Positions 53,211 to 61,602 of a DNA stretch of 64,000 nt are shown one piece after another. Position numbers and translations under genes: made by a program. Numbering within the stretch: position 1 is the first letter of the stretch; every line of letters begins with the position of its first letter. The notes beneath the pieces are model-generated. The model was not told where the DNA came from and ran no database searches. It was given only the letters and a program-made list of their open reading frames with translations. This DNA is from Candidatus Binatia bacterium (GTDB lineage: Bacteria; Desulfobacterota; Binatia; UBA12015): contig DATCMB010000006.1 in the NCBI GenBank assembly GCA_036563615.1, positions 566,149-630,148 on the forward strand. The letters are read 5' to 3'.

Positions 53211-54995
53211 GTGGCCGTCGTAAATGGCAATGGTGTCCCTCGCGTGGTACTGCCGGGCGGGAAGGACCACGCGGTGGATCTGCAGATTAAGTCGCTCGAG
53301 GACCTCCTCGTAGAGCGGGGGCGGGTCAGCCCCGAGGACCTGCGGAAGATCCGCAAGCTGCAGCAGGAGCGTGGCGAGCGCATCGAGCGCCTGCTGCTCG
53401 ACCTCGGCTTCATCTCCGAGGACGACCTGCTGCCGGTCTTCAGCGAGTACCTCGGGGTACCGCTGGTGTCGCGCAAGGATCTTCCGTCGTCGGCGATCTC
53501 GATCCCGGGGCTCAACGTCAAGTTCCTGCGCCACGCCCGCGTGCTGCCGGTCGCGATGAGCGACGGCGTGATCACCATGGCGATGGCCGACCCCGGCGAC
53601 CGCGACGCGCTACAGGGTCTCGAGGTCGCGACCGGCTGCCGCGTCAAGCCGGTGCTCGCCAAGGAGAAGGACATCCTCGAGGCGCTCGAGGAGTGCTACG
53701 GCGACCACGGCGAAGGGCAGGGCGACGGCGCCAATGGTGACGGTCTCGTCGAGTACCTCTCCGAGGACGAGGAGGACGTCGACCACCTGCGCGACCTCGC
53801 GAGCGAGGCGCCGGTCATCCGCTTCGTCAACGTGCTGATCAACCGTGCCGTCGAGAGCCGCGCCTCCGACATCCACATCGAGCCGTTCGAGAACGAGCTC
53901 AAGGTCCGCTACCGCATCGACGGCGTGCTGCACGACGTCGACGCTCCGCAGCGCCGGCTGCAGGCGGCGATCGTCTCGCGCATCAAGATCATGGCGAAGC
54001 TCAACATCGCCGAGCGTCGCCTGCCGCAGGACGGCCGCATCAAGCTGCGCATGATGGGCAAGGAGATCGACCTCCGCGTGTCGACCCTGCCGACGCTCTA
54101 CGGCGAGAGCGTCGTGCTCCGTATCCTCGACCGCGGCTCGATCGTCCTCGACCTCGAGAAGCTCGGCTTCCCGCCGGACTCGCTCGCGCAGTGGGAGAGC
54201 CTGATCGTCAAGCCGTACGGGATGATCCTGGTCACCGGTCCGACCGGCTCCGGCAAGACCACGACGCTCTACGGCTCGCTGCACAAGATCAACTCGCCGG
54301 ACAAGAAGATCATCACCATCGAGGATCCGGTCGAGTACCAGCTCAACGGCGTCAATCAGATCCACGTCAAGCCGCAGATCGGCCTGACGTTCGCGAACGG
54401 GCTGCGCTCGATCGTCCGTCAGGACCCCGACGTCATCATGGTCGGTGAGATCCGTGACGCCGAGACCGCGGAGATCGCGATCCAGGCGGCGCTCACCGGT
54501 CACCTGGTGTTCTCGACGCTGCACACCAACGACGCGGCCGGCGCCGTGAGCCGTCTGCTCGAGATGGGCGTCGAGGACTACCTGCTCGCGTCGTCGCTGC
54601 TCGGCGTGCTCGCGCAGCGCCTCGTGCGACGCATCTGCCCGGACTGCAAGCGGCCCGTCGAGGGCATGCTCGGCGACCACGCCGACTTCCGCTCGATCGT
54701 CGGCGACGGCAACGGCAACGGCGGCATCTCGCACGACGTCGCGAACATCCAGCTCTACGAAGGCGCGGGCTGCGAGTCGTGCTCGTACACCGGCTACCGC
54801 GGACGAGCGGGCATCTACGAGCTGCTGATCGTCGGCGACGTGGTCCGCAAGTCGATCCTCGAGCACGCGTCGGCGGACATCATCCGCAACCGCGCGATCG
54901 AACTCGGCATGCGGACGCTGCGTGAGGACGGCCTGCGCACGATGCGCGAGGGCACGACGACGCTGTCGGAGATCATCCGGGTGACCCGCGACTGA
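53211..54995 (+). CDS. gspE: GspE-type secretion ATPase
   Basis: Hexameric ATPase of the type II secretion/type IV pilus superfamily; 594 residues with a GTG start. The N-terminal MshEN-like domain (about 27-165) is followed by an acidic Gly-rich linker. The ATPase core has Walker A GPTGSGKTT (about 343-351), the Asp-box and Walker B region DPDVIMVGEIRDAETAEIAI, and the His box TGHLVFSTLHTNDA. A C476/C479 and C521/C524 zinc site follows. SRLLEMGVEDYLLASSLLG resembles GspE more than PilB. No other secretion genes are nearby. Confidence 0.82.
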   Translation: MAVVNGNGVPRVVLPGGKDHAVDLQIKSLEDLLVERGRVSPEDLRKIRKLQQERGERIERLLLDLGFISEDDLLPVFSEYLGVPLVSRKDLPSSAISIPGLNVKFLRHARVLPVAMSDGVITMAMADPGDRDALQGLEVATGCRVKPVLAKEKDILEALEECYGDHGEGQGDGANGDGLVEYLSEDEEDVDHLRDLASEAPVIRFVNVLINRAVESRASDIHIEPFENELKVRYRIDGVLHDVDAPQRRLQAAIVSRIKIMAKLNIAERRLPQDGRIKLRMMGKEIDLRVSTLPTLYGESVVLRILDRGSIVLDLEKLGFPPDSLAQWESLIVKPYGMILVTGPTGSGKTTTLYGSLHKINSPDKKIITIEDPVEYQLNGVNQIHVKPQIGLTFANGLRSIVRQDPDVIMVGEIRDAETAEIAIQAALTGHLVFSTLHTNDAAGAVSRLLEMGVEDYLLASSLLGVLAQRLVRRICPDCKRPVEGMLGDHADFRSIVGDGNGNGGISHDVANIQLYEGAGCESCSYTGYRGRAGIYELLIVGDVVRKSILEHASADIIRNRAIELGMRTLREDGLRTMREGTTTLSEIIRVTRD

Positions 54996-55024
54996 GGTCG
55001 CGGGGGCCGTCCGCGGAGACGAGC

Positions 55025-56077
55025 ATGGGCGAGGCTCAGCCCAAGCAGCAAGCGCGACCGATTCCGCTTCCCGGCACGATCTCCGACGACACCGACGTCG
55101 CGGCCTCGACCGACATCTCGCTCGTCATCCCGCTGCACAACGAGCGTCCGAGCCTCAAGCTGCTCGTCGACGAGTGCCGCGCGGTGCTGCAGGACCCGAC
55201 GCGCGACTGGTCCGCGCTCGGCATCGAGCCCGGCACCGAAGCGCCGCGCTGGGAGATCATCCTGGTCGACGACGGCTCGACCGACGGCTCGTTCTCGGTG
55301 CTGCGCGAGCTCGCGGAGCAGGATCCGCAGATTCGCGCGATCCGTCTGCGACGCAACCTCGGCAAGGCGGCCGCGCTGCAGATCGGCTTCGCGCACGCGA
55401 ACGGCGACGTCGTGGTGTCGCTCGACGCCGACCTGCAGGACGATCCGAACGAGATCCCGCGTCTGCTCGCCGAGCTCGCCAAGGGCTACGACCTGGTCAG
55501 CGGCTGGAAGCGCAAGCGTCACGATTCGCTCGCGCGCGTGATTGCGTCGCGGCTGTTCAACGCCGCCGTGCGCCGCGTGTCGGGCGTCGAGCTGCACGAC
55601 CTGAACAGCGGCTTCAAGGCGTACCGCCGCTGGGTGACGCAGGACATCCAGATCTACGGCGAGCTGCACCGCTTCATCCCGGTGATCGCGGCCTGGAAGG
55701 GCTACGCAGTCAGCGAGGTCGAGGTCGCGCACCGTCCACGTCGCTTCGGACGCTCGCGCTACGGCTGGGGACGCGCTTTCCGCGGCATGATGGACCTGGT
55801 GACGGTCATGTTCTTGACGCGCTTCGATGCGCGTCCGGCGCACTTCTTCAGCCTGCCCGGCGCGTTCCTGATGAGCGTCGGCCTCGCGGTGCTGACCTAC
55901 ATCGCGTACCTGCGCTTCACCTACGGCGAGATCCTCGGACGGCATCCGCTGCTCGCCTTCGGCGTGCTCGCGGTGCTCGCCGGATTGCAGCTCTTCACCA
56001 GCGGTCTGCTCGGCGAGATGCTCGCGGCGCACGTCGAGCGTGACGACGATGCGCGCATCCGCGAGCGCGTGAACTGA
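55025..56077 (+). CDS. Family 2 glycosyltransferase with two C-terminal membrane spans (DPM1/GtrB-like)
   Basis: Protein of 350 residues. SLVIPLHNERPSLKLLVDEC, VDDGSTDGSFSVLRELAEQD and LDADLQDDPNEIPRLLAELA give the GT-A fold with its DxD. LNSGFKAYRR and HRFIPVIAAWKGY are typical of polyprenyl-phosphate hexosyltransferases. Two spans follow (about 270-292 and 308-332), as in GtrB. It probably loads a sugar on undecaprenyl phosphate for use by a membrane glycosyltransferase. Convergent with the next gene. Confidence 0.85.
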   Translation: MGEAQPKQQARPIPLPGTISDDTDVAASTDISLVIPLHNERPSLKLLVDECRAVLQDPTRDWSALGIEPGTEAPRWEIILVDDGSTDGSFSVLRELAEQDPQIRAIRLRRNLGKAAALQIGFAHANGDVVVSLDADLQDDPNEIPRLLAELAKGYDLVSGWKRKRHDSLARVIASRLFNAAVRRVSGVELHDLNSGFKAYRRWVTQDIQIYGELHRFIPVIAAWKGYAVSEVEVAHRPRRFGRSRYGWGRAFRGMMDLVTVMFLTRFDARPAHFFSLPGAFLMSVGLAVLTYIAYLRFTYGEILGRHPLLAFGVLAVLAGLQLFTSGLLGEMLAAHVERDDDARIRERVN

Positions 56078-56134
56078 GGCGTCGGCGGCGCGCGGACGCC
56101 CGCGCCTCTGCCCTCGCTCGACGCGTCCGAGCGC

Positions 56135-57394
56135 TCACCCGGCGAGCGCGAGCAGCTCGTCGACCCGCACGGCCCAGGTGTGGCGCGCGAGGAACGCCTC
56201 GACCGCCGCGACGTCGACCGGCTCCGCGGCGGCGCGCCGCACCGCGCTGACGAAGCTCGCGGCGTCGTCGGCGAGCGTGACCCCGGGCACGTCCGCGAGC
56301 TCCGGCAGACGCGTCGAGACGACCGGCTTGTGCATGGCGAGGTACTCGAAGCTCTTGAGCGGGCTCACCGCGTCGGTCAGCCGGCCCGGGCGAAAGGGAA
56401 CGATGGCGACGTCCGCCGCCTGCAGGTACGCGGGCACGTCGCGCTGCGCTTTGAGCCCGAGCGCGAAGACGTTGGGCGCCTGCGGCAGCGCGCGGGTGCC
56501 CGCCGGGCCGACCAGGTGGATCGTCGCTTCGGGAAGCTCGGACGCGAGCCGCGCCACCAGCTCGAGGTCGACCCACTCGCCCCAGAGCGCGCCGACGAAG
56601 ACGACGGTCGGCGTGCCACGACGCACGTCGGGCGGCGTCGGGCGTGCGACGGCGGGGTCGAACGTGCCGCGGTCGACGGCGTTCGGCAGCAGGTGCACGG
56701 AGCGGCCCGCGCGCGCCGCCAGGTCGTCGGCGAGCGTGCGCGCGCTCGCGATCAGGTGCCGCGCCCGCTCGAGCGTCCAGCGCTCCGCCGACGCGTCGTA
56801 CCAGCCACGGCCGAGCTCGCCGTCCCAGACGTCGATCGCGTCGTAGACGAGAAGCGAGGGATCGACGCGGCTCGCCTCGCGGCAGAGCGCCGGGTGTGGC
56901 GCCTCGAGCAGGACGAGGCGCAGGTCGCGCGGTTCCCGCGCTGCCGCGCCGCCGCGCTCGCCGAGCCAGCGCACCGAGACGCCGTCGATCCTCGGCCGCG
57001 TGCGGCGCGGCCAGGGAAAGATCGGCAGCGCGTAGCGCCAGTCGATCGCGAAGCCGCGCCGTCGGAGCTCCGCCGCGAGCTGCGCGGGCCGGCTGCCGCC
57101 GCCGCCGTCTTCGGGCGGCACCAGCGTCAAGATCATCATCGTGCCGCGGGTCGCCGGCGAGTCGGCGGCGGCCGCGAGCGCCGAGTGGCGCGACGCGCGC
57201 TCCGGCATCAGACGCAGCGAGGCGCGCTGCAGGAGCGCGCTTCGCGTCGCGCTGCCGTCGAAGAACCCGGCGTGGCGATCGATCCAGGCGTCGAGCCGCT
57301 CGCTGCGAAAGAGCGACGCCTTGAGCCGGTGGGACAGCCGCTTGCGCAGCGGGATCGACTCGGCCGCGCCGCGGGGCGCGAGCGAAGCGCTCAC
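56135..57394 (-). CDS. GT4-like (group 1) glycosyltransferase
   Basis: GT-B fold retaining glycosyltransferase of about 419 residues. The N-terminal half has MMILTLVPPEDGGGGSRPAQ and a donor half with PTVVFVGALWGEWVDLELVA, ADVAIVPFRPGRLTDAVSPL and KSFEYLAMHKPVVST, where the acidic donor site is expected. GTG at 57394 was chosen because it overlaps the upstream stop (GTGA), as elsewhere here; a longer frame to 57445 exists. The sugar substrate is unknown. Confidence 0.8.
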   Translation of the reverse strand: MSASLAPRGAAESIPLRKRLSHRLKASLFRSERLDAWIDRHAGFFDGSATRSALLQRASLRLMPERASRHSALAAAADSPATRGTMMILTLVPPEDGGGGSRPAQLAAELRRRGFAIDWRYALPIFPWPRRTRPRIDGVSVRWLGERGGAAAREPRDLRLVLLEAPHPALCREASRVDPSLLVYDAIDVWDGELGRGWYDASAERWTLERARHLIASARTLADDLAARAGRSVHLLPNAVDRGTFDPAVARPTPPDVRRGTPTVVFVGALWGEWVDLELVARLASELPEATIHLVGPAGTRALPQAPNVFALGLKAQRDVPAYLQAADVAIVPFRPGRLTDAVSPLKSFEYLAMHKPVVSTRLPELADVPGVTLADDAASFVSAVRRAAAEPVDVAAVEAFLARHTWAVRVDELLALAG

Positions 57395-58959
57395 GAGCCG
57401 GCGCTTGCGCGGCGATTCGTGCCGCCGTCGCGCTCGAAGAGCCACAGCTCGCCGGCGCCGGGGACGCGCCGCCAGTCGCGCTCGAGGTGGGCGACGAACG
57501 GCGAGTCGCCGTCCAGCAGCTCGGGGAAGGGCACGTAGAGGTAGCGCGCCGAGCTCAGAGCTCGGGCGAGCTCGTCGGTGCTCGCGCGTGCCTCCTCGCC
57601 GGCGAGCGCCGGATTGACGGCGCTGCCGAGCGTGAGCGCCGTGCCGCGTCGATCACAATAATAGAGAACCGTCCCGCCGCGGTCGGAGAGCACGAAGATG
57701 TCCTCGTGCGGCGCGGTCAGGGCGCGGATGCGCTCGCAGCGCTCGACCAGCGAGGCGTACTCGGGCGGCGCGGCGATCGCGCGTCGCGTGATGACGAACG
57801 AGCCCGCGGCGAGGGCGACGAGCAGCACGGCGACGACGCTCGCGCGCAGCGCCGCCGAAGCGGAGGCGAGCCGCTGGACGACCGCGCCGAAGCCGCGCGC
57901 GATCAGCCACGCTGCGACCGGGACGAGCGCGAGCTGATAGTACTCCGTGCCGCGCGCGCGCTCGTCGAACATGCGCGTCGCGAACACCAGGCACTGCACG
58001 AGGACGCCCGCGCCCCAGGCGAGCAGCGCGCGCTCGATCAGCGTCCAGGGGCGGCGCACGAGCAGCACGCCCGCCAGCGCGACCGCCGCGCCGAGCGGCG
58101 TCAGCACCATCTCGACCGTCTGCCGCGCGATCTCGGCGTAGAGCCGAGACTCGAGCAGCAGGCGTGGATCGATCCAGCCTTCGGCGACCATCGCGCCCGC
58201 GGCGGGATACGTCCGGTGCACGGCGGCCGCGTGCACGTACCACGCGAACGCCGGCGCGATTCCGACCAAGAGGCAGAGGAGCAGCGTGTTCCGGGCCCGC
58301 GACGAGGGCCGCTCCGGCGTCGAGCCGGTCGCGACGAGCACGAGGCCCGCGGGCCCGAGCCAGAAGACCGCGTGCGGCTTGAGCGCCAGCGCGAGCCCGG
58401 CGCACGCAGCGACGCCGGCTGCGCGCCCGAGGCCCGGTTCTGCCCGCCAGCGCGCGAGCGCCCACAGGGTCGCGAGCGACGCGGTGATCAGCGCGGCGTC
58501 GCTCATGAAGGCGCGCGAGTAGACGATCGCGAGCGGGGCTGCGAGGTACCAGGCGCTCGCGACGAGCCGCTCGCCGTCGCTGAGCGCTCCGCGCAGCAGC
58601 GCCGCGAAGAGCGGCGCGCCGAGCAGCCAGGCCGCGATCGAGAGCAGCCGGCCGACGCGCTCGTCGACGCCGCCGCGCAGGTCGTAGATCAGCGCCACGA
58701 CGGCCGGAAACAGCGGCACCTCCTTCAGGAAGTAGCCCGGTCTTCCGATGTCATCCACCGTCGGGCGCAGCCAGACGGCGCGATCGCGGTGGAAGTTGCG
58801 CGCGACCATGGCGGTGTGGGTCTGTTTCGCGGCGGCCCCTTCGAGCAGCGGTGCATCGAGGTGGGCGAGGCGAACCGCGAGGCCGGCGAGCAGGATGGCG
58901 AGCAGGGCGACGAGATAGAGCGAGGAGGAACGCGGCGGTGGGTGCGATACGGCCAACAT
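57391..58959 (-). CDS. GT39/ArnT-like membrane glycosyltransferase
   Basis: Polytopic protein of 522 residues with about 10-12 predicted membrane spans. The first external loop, HLDAPLLEGAAAKQTHTAMV, precedes ARNFHRDRAVWL and resembles the loop of GT39-related enzymes in which the catalytic acidic residue lies near the first span. A soluble C-terminal domain (about 400-522) follows the last span. Such enzymes use polyprenyl-phosphate sugars, which the upstream GtrB-like protein could supply. It is coupled to the GT4-like gene and divergent from the gene at 59250. Confidence 0.75.
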   Translation of the reverse strand: MLAVSHPPPRSSSLYLVALLAILLAGLAVRLAHLDAPLLEGAAAKQTHTAMVARNFHRDRAVWLRPTVDDIGRPGYFLKEVPLFPAVVALIYDLRGGVDERVGRLLSIAAWLLGAPLFAALLRGALSDGERLVASAWYLAAPLAIVYSRAFMSDAALITASLATLWALARWRAEPGLGRAAGVAACAGLALALKPHAVFWLGPAGLVLVATGSTPERPSSRARNTLLLCLLVGIAPAFAWYVHAAAVHRTYPAAGAMVAEGWIDPRLLLESRLYAEIARQTVEMVLTPLGAAVALAGVLLVRRPWTLIERALLAWGAGVLVQCLVFATRMFDERARGTEYYQLALVPVAAWLIARGFGAVVQRLASASAALRASVVAVLLVALAAGSFVITRRAIAAPPEYASLVERCERIRALTAPHEDIFVLSDRGGTVLYYCDRRGTALTLGSAVNPALAGEEARASTDELARALSSARYLYVPFPELLDGDSPFVAHLERDWRRVPGAGELWLFERDGGTNRRASAGS

Positions 58960-59190
58960 CGTCGATGGCGACGGCGAGCGCGGCTACGAGGGCGCGCACA
59001 CGTTAGCGCTTGCGTCAGCGGAAGGCGACCGCGCGGGCCTTGGCGCGTCCGATCGGCGGTCCGGCTGAAAGATTTCTTTGCGCCGCGCGTCTTTAGTGCA
59101 CCTGCGTGGTGTCCGTCGAGCGGATCTATTGATGACCCCTGCCTTGAATTCTACCCGCGGCGTCCGCAGGACGAGGTTTGCGCTTCCCGG

Positions 59191-59219
59191 TTGCAATGGT
59201 TTTGCCTTGCGGGTATATC
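59191..59219 (+). promoter_or_regulatory. Candidate sigma70 promoter for the 59250 gene
   Basis: TTGCAA (59191-59196), a 17-base spacer, then TATATC (59214-59219), each 4 of 6 to consensus, in a locally A+T-richer patch. Initiation near 59226 excludes the upstream TTG at 59178 as a start and supports the GTG at 59250. The rest of the 290-base divergent gap (58960-59249) shows no gene. Confidence 0.5.
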
Positions 59220-59249
59220 GGGACGTCCATTCGGTCACCTGGGGGTGGT

Positions 59250-59735
59250 GTGGCGATCGCCGATGCGAGCGTGAGGACTGGGGGCTTGGCAGCGGGGTCC
59301 AGGAGGCGAGTGAGGGCAGCGGCCGGTGGCGTCGTTGTGCTGCTCTTGATCGTCGCCGCGACCGCCATCGCATGGCAGAACGGCATCTGGCCGCTCAACC
59401 AGCGCTCCGAAGCCGCCCTCGCGAGGCGCGCGCAACGGTTCTGGGATCTGAAGATCTCGGGGGATACGCTCGGCGCGTACAACTACATGGCGGAAGCCTA
59501 CCGTCGCCGCGTCAAGCCCGACGGCTTCGCACGCATCGGTGGCGGTCTGGTGATCCACACCGGCGCGAAGGTCAAGTCCGTGCAGCTCGACGACAAGGGC
59601 GGGATTGTCGAGTTGGAGCTGCGCTACGTCGTCAATCGCAAGCACTTCGCCGACATGGAGAACACCGCGCAAGTGAAGGAGCGCTGGGTGTTCGAGAATG
59701 GGGCCTGGCACCGCTGGCCGCCCGACATGGGTTGA
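59250..59735 (+). CDS. Unrecognised small membrane-anchored protein
   Basis: Protein of 161 residues from the GTG at 59250, which has a GGGGG ribosome-binding sequence just upstream. One membrane span lies at about 24-44 (AAGGVVVLLLIVAATAIAW). A globular part of about 110 residues follows, beginning RRAQRFWDLKISGDTLGAYN and ending in an alternating beta pattern (VELELRYVVNRKHF; KERWVFENGAWHRW). The shape recalls NTF2/SnoaL-like domains exposed to the periplasm, but I do not recognise the family. Divergent from the GT39-like gene. Confidence 0.65.
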   Translation: MAIADASVRTGGLAAGSRRRVRAAAGGVVVLLLIVAATAIAWQNGIWPLNQRSEAALARRAQRFWDLKISGDTLGAYNYMAEAYRRRVKPDGFARIGGGLVIHTGAKVKSVQLDDKGGIVELELRYVVNRKHFADMENTAQVKERWVFENGAWHRWPPDMG

Positions 59736-59743
59736 CGGGGGAG

Positions 59744-59771
59744 TTGAATCGAAGGGTTGTTTCGGTGTAAC
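59744..59771 (+). promoter_or_regulatory. Weak candidate promoter for the exported-protein gene
   Basis: TTGAAT (59744-59749), a 16-base spacer, then TGTAAC (59766-59771), each about 4 of 6. It lies just upstream of the structured leader at 59784-59837, so a transcript from it would carry that structure. Support is weak. Confidence 0.3.
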
Positions 59772-59783
59772 GGCTGGGGGACG

Positions 59784-59837
59784 CAGGGGCCTGCACATGT
59801 GCGGGCGATGCGAGCCGACTTCAGCCTCGCGCCCCTG
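59784..59837 (+). promoter_or_regulatory. Possible three-way-junction RNA in the 5' leader
   Basis: CAGGGGC (59784-59790) pairs perfectly with GCCCCTG (59831-59837). Inside are two hairpins: CTGCA-CATG-TGCGG (59791-59804, one T:G) and GCGAG/CTCGC (59810-59814 with 59826-59830), the second stacked directly on the closing stem. Together they form a compact 54-base three-way junction, 86 bases before the ATG of the exported protein. It matches no riboswitch consensus I know. Confidence 0.4.
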
Positions 59838-59923
59838 ACGCAATCGGCGGGTGGTGCGGTAGTCGAGAGTTAGGTCAAGGCAGGCTTTCCCGAGAGGAGA
59901 AAGGTATGAAAGAGGAGGTAGGA

Positions 59924-61528
59924 ATGAAGCGTAGGGGACCGTCGAGGGCGCTTGTGGCGTTGGCCGTGGCCGGGCTCGTGGCCTGCTTCGGGTCGACCGC
60001 ACAGGCCCAGGAGAACATCTACGAGAACGAGACCGGCCTGATGGGCGGCTCGTTCGTCCCGGCGGGTGGCGGCGCCCTGGTGCAGAGCGGATTCGTCATC
60101 GCCGGCCCCCGGCTGAATCCGAACGGCATCGGTCAGTACCTGGTCGGCCCGTACTACGACGTCCGGCCGATCGGCACCGACGCGCAGCACGTCAACATCC
60201 AGATCATCAACACCAACACGAACAACACCGCGCTGCCGGTCTGCACCGAGGCGGATTACGCCGCGGGCGTTGACGGTGCGGCCTGCTACAACCCGACGGG
60301 CGGCATCCTCTTCAAGATCCGCTTCCGCGAGTCGAAGCTCAGCAAGGAGGTGCTCGACTTCGTGGTGCCGCTGTCGTGCGGTGAGGTTTGGGCGGGCGTC
60401 GTCGAGCTCGGCCCGAACAACCTGCCGCGCATCCGGTCGAAGTACCCGATCGCGACCGGCGCTTCGAACGCGACGCAGATCGTGTCGGACGACATCCTGA
60501 ACACGCCGAACGGCCAGACCTTCCTGCCGCCGAACGGTGTGCTTCCGGCGGGTGTGACGCAGGAGGACGTGCAGCGCGGCTACATCGAGGTCATCGCCAT
60601 GGAGGCTCTGAACTGCGAGCCGGATGACGGTGAGCTCAACATCGACGAGGTCGAGACCTGGACGCGTATCGCTCCGCCGCTCGACAACACCCCGTCGAAC
60701 GCGCTCGGCGCGGAGGCGTTCCTGGTCCGCGTCGGCTCGGGTGTGTCGCACGCGTACAACTTCGTGGCGATCAGCGCCTTCGTTGGCGCGGGCCTCGGCA
60801 GCATCGCGCCGACCAACCTGTTCGGCGACAGCGTGCCTGACTGGGATGACTGCCGTGCGCTCGACGGCGTCCTGAACCCGTACGCCGATCCGTTCGACTG
60901 CGTCCGTCAGGTCAACCTGGCCCTGTCGAAGAGCCGTCTCGTCTCGCAGTACGACGTGAACACGCTCACCTCGGGCAGCACCGACGTCATCGTCACGCTG
61001 CCGACCAAGTACGCGAACTGCCAGCTCAATCCGCAGGGCACGAACTACGCGAGCAAGCGTTACCCGGGCACGTCGTTCCAGTGCGCGCCGGCGGGTGAGA
61101 CGATCTCCTGCACGGTCTACAACCGCGAGGAGGAGTTCGACAGCCCGGAGACCCCGCCGTTCTCGCCGGGTGAGCCGGAGCAGGAGTGCCTGCTGCCGCG
61201 TGAGCTGACGATCTTCCACATCTCCGAGGCGGGTGGCCTTGGCCCGCTGGGTGACGTCGGCTTCGCGACGGGCAACCTCGATCCGTCGGACAGCGGCTGG
61301 CTCGACCTCGACCTCGTGCGCGATGCGGACGGCAACATCGTCCACCAGGAGATCTTCGCGAACAGCATCACGCACGACATCCTGGGCGCGTACCTCGCTG
61401 GCTACCGTGGTCTGCCGGCGACGGGCCTCGTGGCTCAGGAGTTCTTCAACGGCAACGTGGGCGGCACCTACGGCGCGACCGTGCCGTCGCTCGCGGAGCA
61501 GGTCGTCCTGAAGCCCGGCCAGAGCTGA
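59924..61528 (+). CDS. Unrecognised exported protein, possibly abundant
   Basis: Protein of 534 residues. The signal sequence KRRGPSRALVALAVAGLVAC can be cut by signal peptidase I after AQA (residue 28), but it also contains a lipobox LVAC (C21). The mature part is beta-rich with ten cysteines, many Asn/Thr/Gly/Pro residues, and acidic loops (ECEPDDGELNIDEVE-like). I see no catalytic motif or membrane span. ATG at 59924 (AGGAGG 5 bases upstream) gives the better signal; ATG at 59906 also has a good site but adds MKEEVG. A structured leader and a strong terminator flank it, suggesting high, monocistronic expression. Confidence 0.75.
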   Translation: MKRRGPSRALVALAVAGLVACFGSTAQAQENIYENETGLMGGSFVPAGGGALVQSGFVIAGPRLNPNGIGQYLVGPYYDVRPIGTDAQHVNIQIINTNTNNTALPVCTEADYAAGVDGAACYNPTGGILFKIRFRESKLSKEVLDFVVPLSCGEVWAGVVELGPNNLPRIRSKYPIATGASNATQIVSDDILNTPNGQTFLPPNGVLPAGVTQEDVQRGYIEVIAMEALNCEPDDGELNIDEVETWTRIAPPLDNTPSNALGAEAFLVRVGSGVSHAYNFVAISAFVGAGLGSIAPTNLFGDSVPDWDDCRALDGVLNPYADPFDCVRQVNLALSKSRLVSQYDVNTLTSGSTDVIVTLPTKYANCQLNPQGTNYASKRYPGTSFQCAPAGETISCTVYNREEEFDSPETPPFSPGEPEQECLLPRELTIFHISEAGGLGPLGDVGFATGNLDPSDSGWLDLDLVRDADGNIVHQEIFANSITHDILGAYLAGYRGLPATGLVAQEFFNGNVGGTYGATVPSLAEQVVLKPGQS

Positions 61529-61559
61529 TCGTTTCCCAGCTCAGGTCCGGTAACGGAGA

Positions 61560-61592
61560 GGGAGGGTCGCCATTTGGCGGCCCTCCCTTTTT
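61560..61592 (+). terminator. Factor-independent terminator after the exported-protein gene
   Basis: GGGAGGGTCGCC (61560-61571), loop ATTT, and GGCGGCCCTCCC (61576-61587) form a 12-bp stem with a single G:U, followed by TTTTT (61588-61592). It ends within 2-11 bases of the wzt start codons, so read-through or an internal promoter would be needed for wzt-wzm. Confidence 0.92.
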
Positions 61593-61602
61593 CGTGGAAC
61601 GA

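Noticed and set aside
56076..56108. GAGGCG...CGCCTC inverted repeat between the convergent glycosyltransferase genes as a terminator
   Set aside because: The stem is only 6 bp around a 21-base loop, and there is no T tract on either side.
59178..59249. Upstream TTG start for the small membrane protein
   Set aside because: It would place the candidate promoter (59191-59219) inside the gene and add an N-terminus with no fitting ribosome-binding site.
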